Shown: positions 17,209-23,682, counted from the stretch's first letter. The stretch is 25,742 bases of DNA from an uncultured Erythrobacteraceae bacterium (GCA_946482075.1 CAMLQG010000043.1:1-25742), one strand, 5' to 3'. A program made the numbers and translations. The notes: generated by a model not told the origin, from the sequence alone.

Positions 17209-17238
17209 CGTGCGGGTAACGGGAAGCCTCCCGGCACG
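17209..17238. other. Extended hairpin in the leader of the PLP/ATP-grasp cluster
   Basis: CGTGC (17209-17213) pairs with GCACG (17234-17238), and inside it CGGGA (17221 region) pairs with TCCCG (17229-17233), with a small asymmetric bulge. No T-run follows on the plus strand. It could be a leader RNA structure or an operator; function unknown. Confidence 0.4.
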
Positions 17239-17311
17239 CCACAAAATTGCCGCAAACCGACATCTATATCCACGTCAGCACGCTGTCTGTCAGAGACCCC
17301 TCAGCTGTCGA

Positions 17312-17316
17312 CGGAG
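17312..17316 (+). promoter_or_regulatory. Ribosome binding site of the 28-codon ORF
   Basis: CGGAG lies nine bases before the ATG at 17326, whereas the following PLP gene has no comparable site before its own ATG. Confidence 0.5.
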
Positions 17317-17325
17317 CATCCGGAC

Positions 17326-17412
17326 ATGGATTTGCCTTTGCGCGTTTTCCCCCTCGAAACGGCGCCTCCTGAATCGGCACCCTTTGGATCGGCGGCGGTG
17401 ATGCCTGGATGA
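17326..17412 (+). CDS. 28-residue ORF, translationally coupled to the PLP enzyme; possible leader or precursor peptide
   Basis: A short ORF (ATG 17326, TGA 17410-17412) encodes a Pro/Ala-rich peptide starting MDLPLRVFPLE and ending AAVMPG. No family is recognised. The case for translation is structural: a CGGAG site nine bases upstream, and a 4-base ATGA overlap in which its stop covers the start of the PLP-enzyme gene, which has no good ribosome binding site of its own. It could be a leader peptide that couples translation, or a small precursor substrate for the enzymes downstream. It has no Cys, Ser 17 and 22 and Thr 12 are the only hydroxyl residues, and there is no hydrophobic signal. Chance occurrence is possible for so short a frame. 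Confidence 0.45.
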   Translation: MDLPLRVFPLETAPPESAPFGSAAVMPG

Positions 17413-18827
17413 CGCTCAAGCTTCTGATGTCGCAAGGGGGTGACGAACGCATCACTCTCGATGTCAATTCGGGTCGCAACCGCTACGGATCGGCGCCCTG
17501 GCCGTCGCAGGACATCTGCTATGCCTCGTCCACGGCCAACAATCTTTCCGCGGGTGCGCTGGCCTATATCTCGAAGCTGAAGCCGATCCGCGGCGATGCG
17601 GCCGCCTATCGGGCCCGCCTGGAGGAAATGCGCGCCCGCATTCGCGCCGCCTACGGCCTGCCCGCCGGCGTCGACATCCTGTTTTCCCCTTCGGGCACCG
17701 ATCTCGAATTCGCCGCGCTGGCGATCGCATCCGGGCGTTTCGGCCGCCCGGTCCACAATATCCTGCTGGGCGGAAGCGAAGTGGGCAGCGGCTGCGAGCT
17801 GGCCGCGCAGGGGCGCTATTTCAACGAGACCACCGCGCGCGGCAGCTGCCGCCGCGGCGAACCGGTGGCGGGGCTGTGCGAATGCGGCCGCATGGTGCAG
17901 GTTTCCCTGCGCAAGGAATGCGGCGCATTGCGGCCGGAACAGGCTATCGTCGAGGAGATACTCGAACGTGCCGAGCTGGCGCTCGCAGGCGGCGCGAATC
18001 CGCTGATCCATGTTCTCCACGGTTCCAAGCTCGGTGCGCGCGTGCCGTCGCTCGGCGGGGTCGATCGCCTGCTCGCGCGGTTCGGCGGGCAAGCCGGCTT
18101 CGTCGTCGACGCCTGCCAGGCCAGGCTCGGCGGAGACGCGATCCGCGCCTATCTGGCACGCGGCGCAATGGTGATGCTTACCGGATCGAAATTCCTCGGC
18201 GGACCGCCGTTCAGCGGCATCCTGCTGGTCCCGCAGGGAGCCGCGCGCCCCGAAGCGGCGCTTCCCTCCGGCCTGGTGACGCTCTTCCGGCGGGCGGAAT
18301 GGCCTCTCGACTGGCCCGGCGCGGGCAGCCTGCCCGACGAGGCCAATGACGGCCTGGCCCTGCGCCTGGCGGCCGCGCTGTTCGAGCTTGAACGCTTCCT
18401 TGCGACCGACCCGGCCACGGTAGCCGCGATCATCGCGGCCTTCCGCCGGGTTACAGCCCGGTTCACCGGAGATGTCGGCGCGCGGATCATCCGCGGCCAT
18501 GGCGATCATGATGGCGATATCCTTGCCCAGACGCTCTGCGTCATCGACATGGCCGGTGTCGCGGGCGTGGACAGCTATGATCGCTGCACGATGTTCCATC
18601 GGGACCTGATGGACAGCGGCGTGAGGCTGGGCCAGCCCGTGAAGCATCCCGGCTGCGTGATCCGCCTGGCCCTGTCCATGCCCCAGATCGTGGAATTGTG
18701 CGAACTGGGTGCGCGCGAGGCGGAAGCCAGGCTGGATCTGGATTTCGAGATCATCGCCGCGCTGATCGCCAAGGAACCGCCTGCCAGAGAGCACCCCGCC
18801 AAGGAGCAGCCTGCTTGTCGGCAGTAA
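17409..18827 (+). CDS. Uncharacterised PLP-dependent fold-type-I enzyme (aminotransferase class V-like)
   Basis: This 472-residue protein has a fold-type-I PLP-enzyme core. LFSPSGTDLEFAALAIAS is the cofactor-phosphate region. FVVDACQARLG holds the cofactor-N1 Asp234. MLTGSKFLGGPPFSG holds the probable Schiff-base Lys261. The Asp-Lys spacing of 27 fits the class V/decarboxylase-like group. The N-terminus (NSGRNRYGSAPWPSQDICYA, then STANNLSAGAL) is unlike common aminotransferases. Several Cys (GSGCE, GLCECG, KECG) are unusual. The tail has a repeated KEPPA/KEQPA sequence from a 30-base direct duplication at 18767-18814. The reaction is unknown: transamination, desulfuration or decarboxylation are all possible. 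The gene overlaps the preceding 28-codon ORF by ATGA and the next gene by 13 bases, so the enzymes are surely co-expressed. Confidence 0.8.
   Translation: MTLKLLMSQGGDERITLDVNSGRNRYGSAPWPSQDICYASSTANNLSAGALAYISKLKPIRGDAAAYRARLEEMRARIRAAYGLPAGVDILFSPSGTDLEFAALAIASGRFGRPVHNILLGGSEVGSGCELAAQGRYFNETTARGSCRRGEPVAGLCECGRMVQVSLRKECGALRPEQAIVEEILERAELALAGGANPLIHVLHGSKLGARVPSLGGVDRLLARFGGQAGFVVDACQARLGGDAIRAYLARGAMVMLTGSKFLGGPPFSGILLVPQGAARPEAALPSGLVTLFRRAEWPLDWPGAGSLPDEANDGLALRLAAALFELERFLATDPATVAAIIAAFRRVTARFTGDVGARIIRGHGDHDGDILAQTLCVIDMAGVAGVDSYDRCTMFHRDLMDSGVRLGQPVKHPGCVIRLALSMPQIVELCELGAREAEARLDLDFEIIAALIAKEPPAREHPAKEQPACRQ
18767..18814 (+). repeat. 30-bp-period direct repeat at the end of the PLP gene
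   Basis: CGCCAAGGAACCGCCTGC (18767-18784) and CGCCAAGGAGCAGCCTGC (18797-18814) match at 16 of 18 positions. The second copy supplies the AAGGAG ribosome binding site of the ATP-grasp gene. Confidence 0.65.
18801..18806 (+). promoter_or_regulatory. Ribosome binding site fixing the TTG start of the ATP-grasp gene
   Basis: AAGGAG ends eight bases before the TTG at 18815. The ATG at 18827 would be 20 bases away, so the TTG start is preferred. Confidence 0.65.
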
Positions 18828-20056
18828 TGCATTTCCCGCTGCCTGCGGGGCTGCGGCGCGCGATTTCGGGGCCCGATCATCCGGTGGCGCTCTACTATGC
18901 CGGCATGGCCGCCCACCGGGGCATGGCCGCGCGCCTGTCCGCCCAGGCCGTGCGCGGGTTCCACGCGCTGGCCGCCATGGCGACGATGTCGCGTTATGCC
19001 GGCAGCGGCACGGGCTGGCGCGACCTGCCGACCTGCCTGCGTTTCGGCCTCCTCCCACGCGAACTCGCCTGGGCAAGCGACACCGGCATCGCGCCCTCGC
19101 TCGATCTCCTGCCCGCCCATGTGAAGAAGGGGATCGATCTTCTGCTCAATCCCAACGCCTTCCCGCTGGACGGCAATCTGCTGCTCGACAAGCGCCGCTT
19201 CGACACGGTCATGCGCGCAGCCGGCCTGCCTTTGCCGCAGACCTTCGGAGCGGATGATCTCCCTTCGGGGATTCCGGACTGGGCCCGCACGTCCGACGCG
19301 CTGATCTTCAAGCCCGGTTTCGCCAGCCAGGGGCGCGGCATGGTTCGGCTGGAACGGCGCCAAGGCGGATGGGCGGCGAGCAACCAGCCCGACACGCTGT
19401 TCGACCTTGCCGACTGGCTCCGCGCGCGCATGCGCACGGGCGACGTGGCGCAGCAGTTCCTCAGTCCCCATCCCGAGATGGAGACACGCTCGCCCGGCGC
19501 GCTGCCCACACTGCGCATCATCACCTGCCTCGACGAGCAGGACCGCCCGGAAGTGACTCACGCCATCGTCCGTTTTGGCAGCGGGGCTTCCTTCCTCGAC
19601 AATTTCCATCGCGGCGGCGTGGCGGCGATGGTCGACCTCGCGAGCGGCCGCACCGGCCGGGCGATGCAGCGCGACACGAAAGGCCGCTTCCACCCGATCG
19701 CAAGCCATCCCCGCACGGGCGAGGCGATGAACGGCTTCGCGCTGCCCCGGTTCGCCGAATGCCTGGCCGTGGCGCGTCATGCGCATGAAACGTTTCTCGG
19801 CAAGGTCGGCAAGGCGGTTTCCGTCGGCTGGGATGTCGCGCTGTCATCCGCCGGGCCGATGCTGATCGAAGGGAACTGGAATCCCGGCCTGCCAACGCTG
19901 CAATACATCGCCGGCAGCGGCCTCGGCGCGTCCCGCCTCGGGCAGCTGTGGTGCCATCATCTGAAGCAGGTGCCGCCGCAGCGCTGGAAGGCGCTCCCCG
20001 CGATTTCCTACAGCCGGTCGCCGATCAGGCAGGAACAGCGGCGCATCGGTGAATAG
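18815..20056 (+). CDS. ATP-grasp protein resembling the sugar-transfer-associated ATP-grasp family
   Basis: This 413-residue protein (TTG start) has an ATP-grasp C-terminal half. DALIFKPGFASQGRGMVRL carries an ATP-binding Lys166 and a glycine-rich loop. LPTLRIITCLDE is the substrate-facing strand with Arg. VGWDVALSSAGPMLIEGNWNPG contains the metal ligands Glu352 and Asn354. The layout resembles the sugar-transfer-associated ATP-grasp domain (alpha-L-glutamate ligase-related). The N-terminal about 100 residues (YYAGMAAHRGMAARLSAQAV and on) are helical and unassigned. ATP-grasp enzymes join a carboxylate to an amine or thiol through an acyl phosphate, so a ligation step on the product of the PLP enzyme is a reasonable inference. 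The substrate is unknown. The gene overlaps the PLP gene by 13 bases; the MFS gene starts 48 bases later. Confidence 0.8.
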   Translation: MSAVMHFPLPAGLRRAISGPDHPVALYYAGMAAHRGMAARLSAQAVRGFHALAAMATMSRYAGSGTGWRDLPTCLRFGLLPRELAWASDTGIAPSLDLLPAHVKKGIDLLLNPNAFPLDGNLLLDKRRFDTVMRAAGLPLPQTFGADDLPSGIPDWARTSDALIFKPGFASQGRGMVRLERRQGGWAASNQPDTLFDLADWLRARMRTGDVAQQFLSPHPEMETRSPGALPTLRIITCLDEQDRPEVTHAIVRFGSGASFLDNFHRGGVAAMVDLASGRTGRAMQRDTKGRFHPIASHPRTGEAMNGFALPRFAECLAVARHAHETFLGKVGKAVSVGWDVALSSAGPMLIEGNWNPGLPTLQYIAGSGLGASRLGQLWCHHLKQVPPQRWKALPAISYSRSPIRQEQRRIGE

Positions 20057-20104
20057 CGCCGCTGGGCAACTTGCCATTCGCCTGCGCGGCGTTATCCCAA
20101 GGGC

Positions 20105-21802
20105 ATGACGCAGCATCCCCCCGGCAGCTCGCAAACGGATGACGCGCCGCCAGGCAAAGCGAAGCGAGGCAAGCTTACCGCGCCGTTGACGGTGCCGATC
20201 TTTCGCCGGATCTGGATTTCCAGCCTGCTGTCCAATTTCGGCCTGCTGATCATCGGCGTCGCCGCTGCCTGGGAAATGACCCGGCTGAGCGGCGATCCGA
20301 CGATGGTCGCGCTGGTGCAGACCGCGATCATGTCGCCCTTCATGGTCTTCTCGCTGTTCGCCGGCGCGCTGGCGGACATCGTCGACCGGCGCAAGGTCAG
20401 CCTGTTCGCCCTGTTCTTCCCCGTCGCCGGCGCGATCGGGCTGGCGGTGCTCAGCCATCTCGAACTGGCCACGCCGGGGCTGCTCCTGCTGCTGTCCTTC
20501 ATCGTCGGCATGGGCCTCGCTCTGTTCAGCCCCGCCTGGCAGGCATCGGTGAGCGAGCAGGTATCGCCCGCCATGCTGCCCGCCGCGATCGCGCTGAACG
20601 GCATCAGCTTCAACATCGCACGCAGCATCGGCCCGGCGATAGGCGGCATCATGGTGGCAGCGGTCGGCGCCGTGGCGACGTTCGGGACGACCGCGGTGCT
20701 TTATGTCCCGCTGTTCACGGCCCTGTTCCTGTGGCGGCGCGAGCAGGAAGCATCGCGCCTGCCGCCGGAGAAGCTGCGCGCGGCGATCGTGGCGGGCATC
20801 CGCTACGCCTTCCATTCGCCCTATCTGCTGCGCGTCCTGGTGCGCGGCTTTACCGCCGCATTCGCGCTCGCCTCGCTCTACGCGCTGATGCCGCTCATCG
20901 CCAAGGACATCCTGCATGGCGGACCCGAGCTCTACGGCCTGCTCCTCGCCGGCTTCGGCGTGGGTTCCGTGGTCGGCGCGGCGATCGTCTCGAACCTGCA
21001 GGAACGGTTCGAACCGGAAACGATCATCCGCGGAGCGATGATCCTGATCGCCTTCGTGATCGTCTGCGTCAGCCTCAGCCCATGGGCCTGGCTCACGATC
21101 TTCGCGCTCGCTTTCGCAGGGATGGCGTGGATGATCGTGGCGACGCTCCTGAACGTGATGGTGCAGACCGGCGCGCCGCGATGGGTGACGGCGCGCGCGC
21201 TCGGCCTGTTCCAGACCACGGTCGCCGGCGGCCTGGCGCTGGGCAGCTGGAGCTGGGGCGAAGTCGCGTCGGAAGCCGGGCTGCAGATCTCGCTGGTCTG
21301 TTCCGCCGCGGCGATGATCGCTTTCCTGTTCCTGGGTCTCGCTCGCCCGCTCTCGCGCGAGCACAATCAGGCGAACACGCCCGCGGAACTGCGCCCCGAT
21401 CCCGAGATCACCCTGGCGATCACGGGCCGCAGCGGTCCGATCTCGATCGAGATCGAATATCGCATCGAACCGTCGGAGGCGCGCAGCTTCTACAAGCTGA
21501 TGGAAGAGCTGGGCCGCATCAAGCGGCGCAATGGGGCGCAGGCCTGGATGCTGGCGCGCGACCTGAACGATCCGGCGCTCTGGTCGGAACGCTATCAATA
21601 CGCCACCTGGGACGATTTCCTGCGCAACCGCAACCGCGCGACCGAGACCGAACGGCAGTTGCAGGTCCGGATCGTGGAAATGACCGTTGATGGCGAGATC
21701 AAGTCGCGCATGCTGCTCGATCGCCCGTCCGGCTCCGTCCGCTGGAACGAGGACGCGCCCGATTACGGACCCGACAAGATCCATTCCGCGACGATCGCCT
21801 GA
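20105..21802 (+). CDS. MFS_3 family (EntS-like) exporter with C-terminal dimeric alpha/beta-barrel-like domain
   Basis: This 565-residue protein has two parts. Residues about 25-420 form a 10-12-helix major facilitator of the MFS_3 type: PIFRRIWISSLLSNFGLLI, DVVALVQTAIM-like TM2 (MVALVQTAIMSPFMVFSLF), then ALADIVDRRKV as the signature loop between TM2 and TM3. NGISFNIARSIGPAIGG and VTARALGLFQTTVAGGLALG are further family motifs. EntS, which exports enterobactin, belongs here. Residues about 440-545 (ISIEIEYRIEPSEARSFYKL, then YQYATWDDFLRNRNRATE) look like an antibiotic-biosynthesis-monooxygenase-type ferredoxin fold on the cytosolic side, known in some family members. It is 48 bases after the ATP-grasp gene and probably exports the cluster's product. 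Its stop abuts that of the convergent DUF2478 gene. Confidence 0.87.
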   Translation: MTQHPPGSSQTDDAPPGKAKRGKLTAPLTVPIFRRIWISSLLSNFGLLIIGVAAAWEMTRLSGDPTMVALVQTAIMSPFMVFSLFAGALADIVDRRKVSLFALFFPVAGAIGLAVLSHLELATPGLLLLLSFIVGMGLALFSPAWQASVSEQVSPAMLPAAIALNGISFNIARSIGPAIGGIMVAAVGAVATFGTTAVLYVPLFTALFLWRREQEASRLPPEKLRAAIVAGIRYAFHSPYLLRVLVRGFTAAFALASLYALMPLIAKDILHGGPELYGLLLAGFGVGSVVGAAIVSNLQERFEPETIIRGAMILIAFVIVCVSLSPWAWLTIFALAFAGMAWMIVATLLNVMVQTGAPRWVTARALGLFQTTVAGGLALGSWSWGEVASEAGLQISLVCSAAAMIAFLFLGLARPLSREHNQANTPAELRPDPEITLAITGRSGPISIEIEYRIEPSEARSFYKLMEELGRIKRRNGAQAWMLARDLNDPALWSERYQYATWDDFLRNRNRATETERQLQVRIVEMTVDGEIKSRMLLDRPSGSVRWNEDAPDYGPDKIHSATIA

Positions 21803-22333
21803 TCAGCCCGCCGCGCGCAGGCCCGCCTGTTCGCGCATCTCGAGCCACCAGCCATCGATCGCATCGGCATCCGCATCGATCCGGGTGAAGAGCGGGCTGG
21901 CGAAGCGTTCCCACGCGTCGACATGCTTCCACGAGACCGAGGTCAGCACCGGCACGCGCGCCTGGATCGCCGCAGCATAGGCGGGAACCAGGCCCGAGCG
22001 GCTTTCGGCCTCCAGCTTGCCGAACTTGCTCAGCAGCACGAGTTCGCAGCCTGCCGCGATCTCGCGCTCGACCGCATCGCTCGCCGTGACGACCCCGCCG
22101 GGATCGAGCGCGCAGCCCTGCGCATGCGGCCCCAGTTCCTGGAACAGCGAATAGGTCCGGCCGTCGGTGATCGAACGCAGCGCGCCCGGCCCGCAGGCGC
22201 GCACGATGTCCGGCCGCGATTCCTCGGTGACGCCGACGATCCGGCACGAATTGCGCCAGCGTTCCACGAAATCGCGGAACAGCTGCTGGATATCGCTGCC
22301 CTTCTCGCCCCGCACGACCGCGATCTGCTTCAT
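21803..22333 (-). CDS. DUF2478 family protein (molybdenum-operon-type NTP-binding protein)
   Basis: This 176-residue protein matches DUF2478: [19 protein letters not shown] at the start, then [39 protein letters not shown] and [20 protein letters not shown], with [14 protein letters not shown] near the end. The family is usually annotated as a nucleoside-triphosphatase-like protein found near molybdate transport or molybdenum-cofactor genes, but it has no established activity, and no such genes are in this window. The open frame runs 111 bases further upstream; the ATG at 22333 is chosen because family resemblance starts there. Its TGA is immediately adjacent to the stop of the convergent MFS gene. 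It is divergent from ynfA-like. Confidence 0.83.
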   Translation of the reverse strand: MKQIAVVRGEKGSDIQQLFRDFVERWRNSCRIVGVTEESRPDIVRACGPGALRSITDGRTYSLFQELGPHAQGCALDPGGVVTASDAVEREIAAGCELVLLSKFGKLEAESRSGLVPAYAAAIQARVPVLTSVSWKHVDAWERFASPLFTRIDADADAIDGWWLEMREQAGLRAAG

Positions 22334-22430
22334 GGCCTCGCCTTTCGCCTCCGGCTTCGGACGCCTACCGTACACGCGCTTTGCCGCGGCGGCCATTGCC
22401 GTCATGCGCCATGCCTGCGACAAGCCGCCC

Positions 22431-22754
22431 ATGGCTCCGCTCATCTATCTCGGCGCGGCGATCGCGGAAATCGCCGGCTGCTTCGCCTTCTGGGCCTGGC
22501 TCCGGCTCGGCAAGTCGCCGCTGTGGCTGATACCCGGCATCGCCTTGCTCTGCCTGTTCGCGTGGTTGCTGACGCTGGTCGATACCGAGAACGCCGGCCG
22601 CGCCTATGCCGCCTATGGCGGGATCTACATCCTCTCCGCGCTGCTGTGGCTGTGGGCGGCCGAAAGCGTGCGACCCGATCGCTGGGACGTGCTGGGCACC
22701 TCGATCTGCCTGGCGGGCGCGGCCGTGATCCTGTGGGGGCCGCGGGCGGGGTAG
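22431..22754 (+). CDS. YnfA family (UPF0060) small membrane protein
   Basis: This 107-residue protein has four predicted transmembrane helices: [60 protein letters not shown] and [18 protein letters not shown]. The signatures [17 protein letters not shown] and [12 protein letters not shown] are diagnostic of YnfA, a relative of small-multidrug-resistance proteins in which some members have been linked to efflux of quaternary cations. Length matches the about 108-residue E. coli protein when the start is the ATG at 22431. An in-frame ATG at 22404 is an alternative. No clear ribosome binding site is visible. It is divergent from the DUF2478 gene. Confidence 0.93.
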   Translation: MAPLIYLGAAIAEIAGCFAFWAWLRLGKSPLWLIPGIALLCLFAWLLTLVDTENAGRAYAAYGGIYILSALLWLWAAESVRPDRWDVLGTSICLAGAAVILWGPRAG

Positions 22755-22777
22755 ATGGCGCGATTGCCCACCGAGCG

Positions 22778-22871
22778 CCGTCATTGCGAGGAGGTGCAGC
22801 CGACGCGGCAATCCAGAGCGAGGCGCGCAACGGCCCTGGATTGCTTCGGCCCGCCGGCTTCGCAATGACGG
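22778..22871. repeat. Palindromic intergenic repeat, CATTGCGA/GCAATCCAG family, copy 2
   Basis: Exact outer arms CCGTCATTGCGA (22778-22789) and TCGCAATGACGG (22860-22871) enclose exact inner arms GCAATCCAG (22808-22816) and CTGGATTGC (22836-22844). It shares GTCATTGCGA and CGGCAATCCAGAGC with the element at 10582-10673 and is the better preserved of the two. Confidence 0.82.
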
Positions 22872-23107
22872 GTTTGGTTGACACTTACGCCCCCGAAAGC
22901 GCCCCTCGATCCATCCCCTCATCGCTAGCCAAGCCCCAAGGAAATCCGGCCATTTGCGGCGTGAGACCGCCATTCGACGCGTGTGACTTTCCGCAGCCCA
23001 TGCGTCATTCCGGAGCGAAGGACGGGCAGAACGTTTGCGTAAGCGCTTCATCTGCAAGGTTAAGGCAGATTTGTCGCGTGTAGGAAAATGGTTTTTGCAC
23101 TCGTGAT

Positions 23108-23127
23108 CCTCTCCGCTCGCGGGGAGG
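23108..23127. repeat. Short GC-rich hairpin
   Basis: CCTCTCCGC (23108-23116) pairs with GCGGGGAGG (23119-23127) through a 9-bp stem with one G-T pair and a 2-base loop. It may be another dispersed repeat; function unknown. Confidence 0.45.
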
Positions 23128-23197
23128 TGGCAACCCGCAAATGATCCGATCGCTACGTGGACTTTCGACCCCAAAGCGGACGTTTCTTGGTCCCGTA

Positions 23198-23217
23198 ATG
23201 CCAGCGAAGGCTGGCAT
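23198..23217. repeat. Left hairpin flanking the GIY-YIG remnant
   Basis: ATGCCAGCGAAGGCTGGCAT is a perfect 8-bp stem with a GAAG loop. The identical 20-mer occurs in inverted orientation at 23540-23559, so the GIY-YIG gene lies inside a large inverted repeat. Confidence 0.85.
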
Positions 23218-23246
23218 CTGCCTGAGCTGGGCGATAGCTTCCGGCC

Positions 23247-23533
23247 ATGTCTGGCGGCTGGACCTATATTCTGACGAACAAGCCGCGCGGCGTCCTCTCG
23301 ATCGGCGTTACCAGCGACATCGGCACGCGGATGATGCAGCACCGGAGCGCGACGGGGGCGAGCTTCTGTCGCAGATATGGATTGAAGCGCCTCGTGCTGA
23401 CCGAACAACACACCTCGATCGCGGATGCCATTGCAAGGGAGAAGGCGCTGGAGGCAGGCAGCGGGCGTGGAAGATCCGCCTGATCGAAGATGCCCACCCC
23501 GAATGGGACGATCTTTTCGACCGCATCCTATGA
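23247..23533 (+). pseudogene. GIY-YIG nuclease (URI-type), frameshifted remnant
   Basis: The frame from the ATG at 23247 reads MSGGWTYILTNKPRGVLSIG, then VTSDIGTRMMQHRS and AIAREKALEA, which is the N-terminal two thirds of a small (about 95-residue) GIY-YIG domain, including the conserved Arg and the metal-binding Glu. It then runs out of register and stops at 23483. The missing C-terminus, RAWKIRLIEDAHPEWDDLFD, continues in another frame to the TGA at 23531-23533. Inserting one base between 23456 and 23457 (T, giving a Trp codon) restores the family sequence, so a single-base deletion is the simplest explanation. In addition, the Tyr of the YIG motif is Ser (SIG). The gene is probably inactive. 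It is enclosed by two inverted hairpins, and lies downstream of rpoC on the other strand. A sequencing error could explain the frameshift but not the Tyr change. Confidence 0.82.
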
Positions 23534-23539
23534 GGAGGG

Positions 23540-23559
23540 ATGCCAGCCTTCGCTGGCAT
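23540..23559. repeat. Right hairpin flanking the GIY-YIG remnant
   Basis: ATGCCAGCCTTCGCTGGCAT is the exact reverse complement of the left copy at 23198-23217. It begins six bases after the restored stop codon of the nuclease frame and is followed by GACGAGATTGGG, which resembles the end of the unit at 13835-13914 (ATGACGAGA). Confidence 0.85.
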
Positions 23560-23650
23560 GACGAGATTGGGACGGACGAGATGAGCAGCACGGCGCTTCC
23601 GCCCGAACTCGCTTTTCGGGCAGCCCGATCCGCAAATTCGATAACCCCAA

Positions 23651-23682
23651 ACAAAAACCCCGCCGGATCGCTCCGGCGGGGT
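23651..23682 (-). terminator. Rho-independent terminator of rpoC
   Basis: On the minus strand, ACCCCGCCGGA - GCGA - TCCGGCGGGGT forms a perfect 11-bp GC-rich stem with a 4-base loop (23657-23682), followed by TTTTTGTTT. It starts about 30 bases after the rpoC stop codon, the expected place for an operon terminator. Confidence 0.92.

Larger units (their letters stand above)
16975..17325. other. 351-bp intergenic region upstream of nadE and the PLP/ATP-grasp cluster
   Basis: This gap separates divergent transcription units and should hold promoters for both. I see no convincing coding sequence; open frames here lack a ribosome binding site and family resemblance. The only clear structure is a hairpin at 17209-17238. 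No riboswitch class could be assigned. A TTGCCG at 17247 and TATAT near 17265 look promoter-like, but their spacing of about 12 bases is too short to call. Confidence 0.5.
22755..23246. other. 492-bp intergenic region holding several palindromic elements
   Basis: No convincing gene is present. It contains the palindromic repeat at 22778-22871, a degenerate GCGAAGGA-type unit at 23003-23025 (CGTCATTCCGGAGCGAAGGA), a hairpin at 23108-23127 and the left hairpin of the GIY-YIG remnant at 23198-23217. A TTGACA at 22878-22883 has no matching -10 element at a normal distance. Confidence 0.6.

Noticed and set aside
17150..17245. Possible cobalamin-type riboswitch on the minus strand upstream of nadE
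   Set aside because: GTGCCGGGA and CCGTTACC looked suggestive, but the conserved B12-box and core order are missing.
17247..17270. Possible sigma-70-type promoter (TTGCCG and TATAT)
   Set aside because: The two boxes are only about 12 bases apart, too close for a normal promoter.
17301..19076. 591-codon open frame antisense to the PLP and ATP-grasp genes
   Set aside because: Shadow of two overlapping sense genes with recognised motifs; no ribosome binding site or family.
19844..21784. 646-codon open frame antisense to the MFS exporter
   Set aside because: Low-complexity Arg/Gln/Asp/His-rich translation with no family; the sense frame has clear transmembrane helices.
22878..22883. TTGACA resembling a consensus -35 box
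   Set aside because: No -10-like sequence at 16-18 bases downstream and no gene follows within 350 bases.
23000..23560. CRISPR array
   Set aside because: The repeats are inverted hairpins at irregular distances, with no regular spacers and no cas genes.
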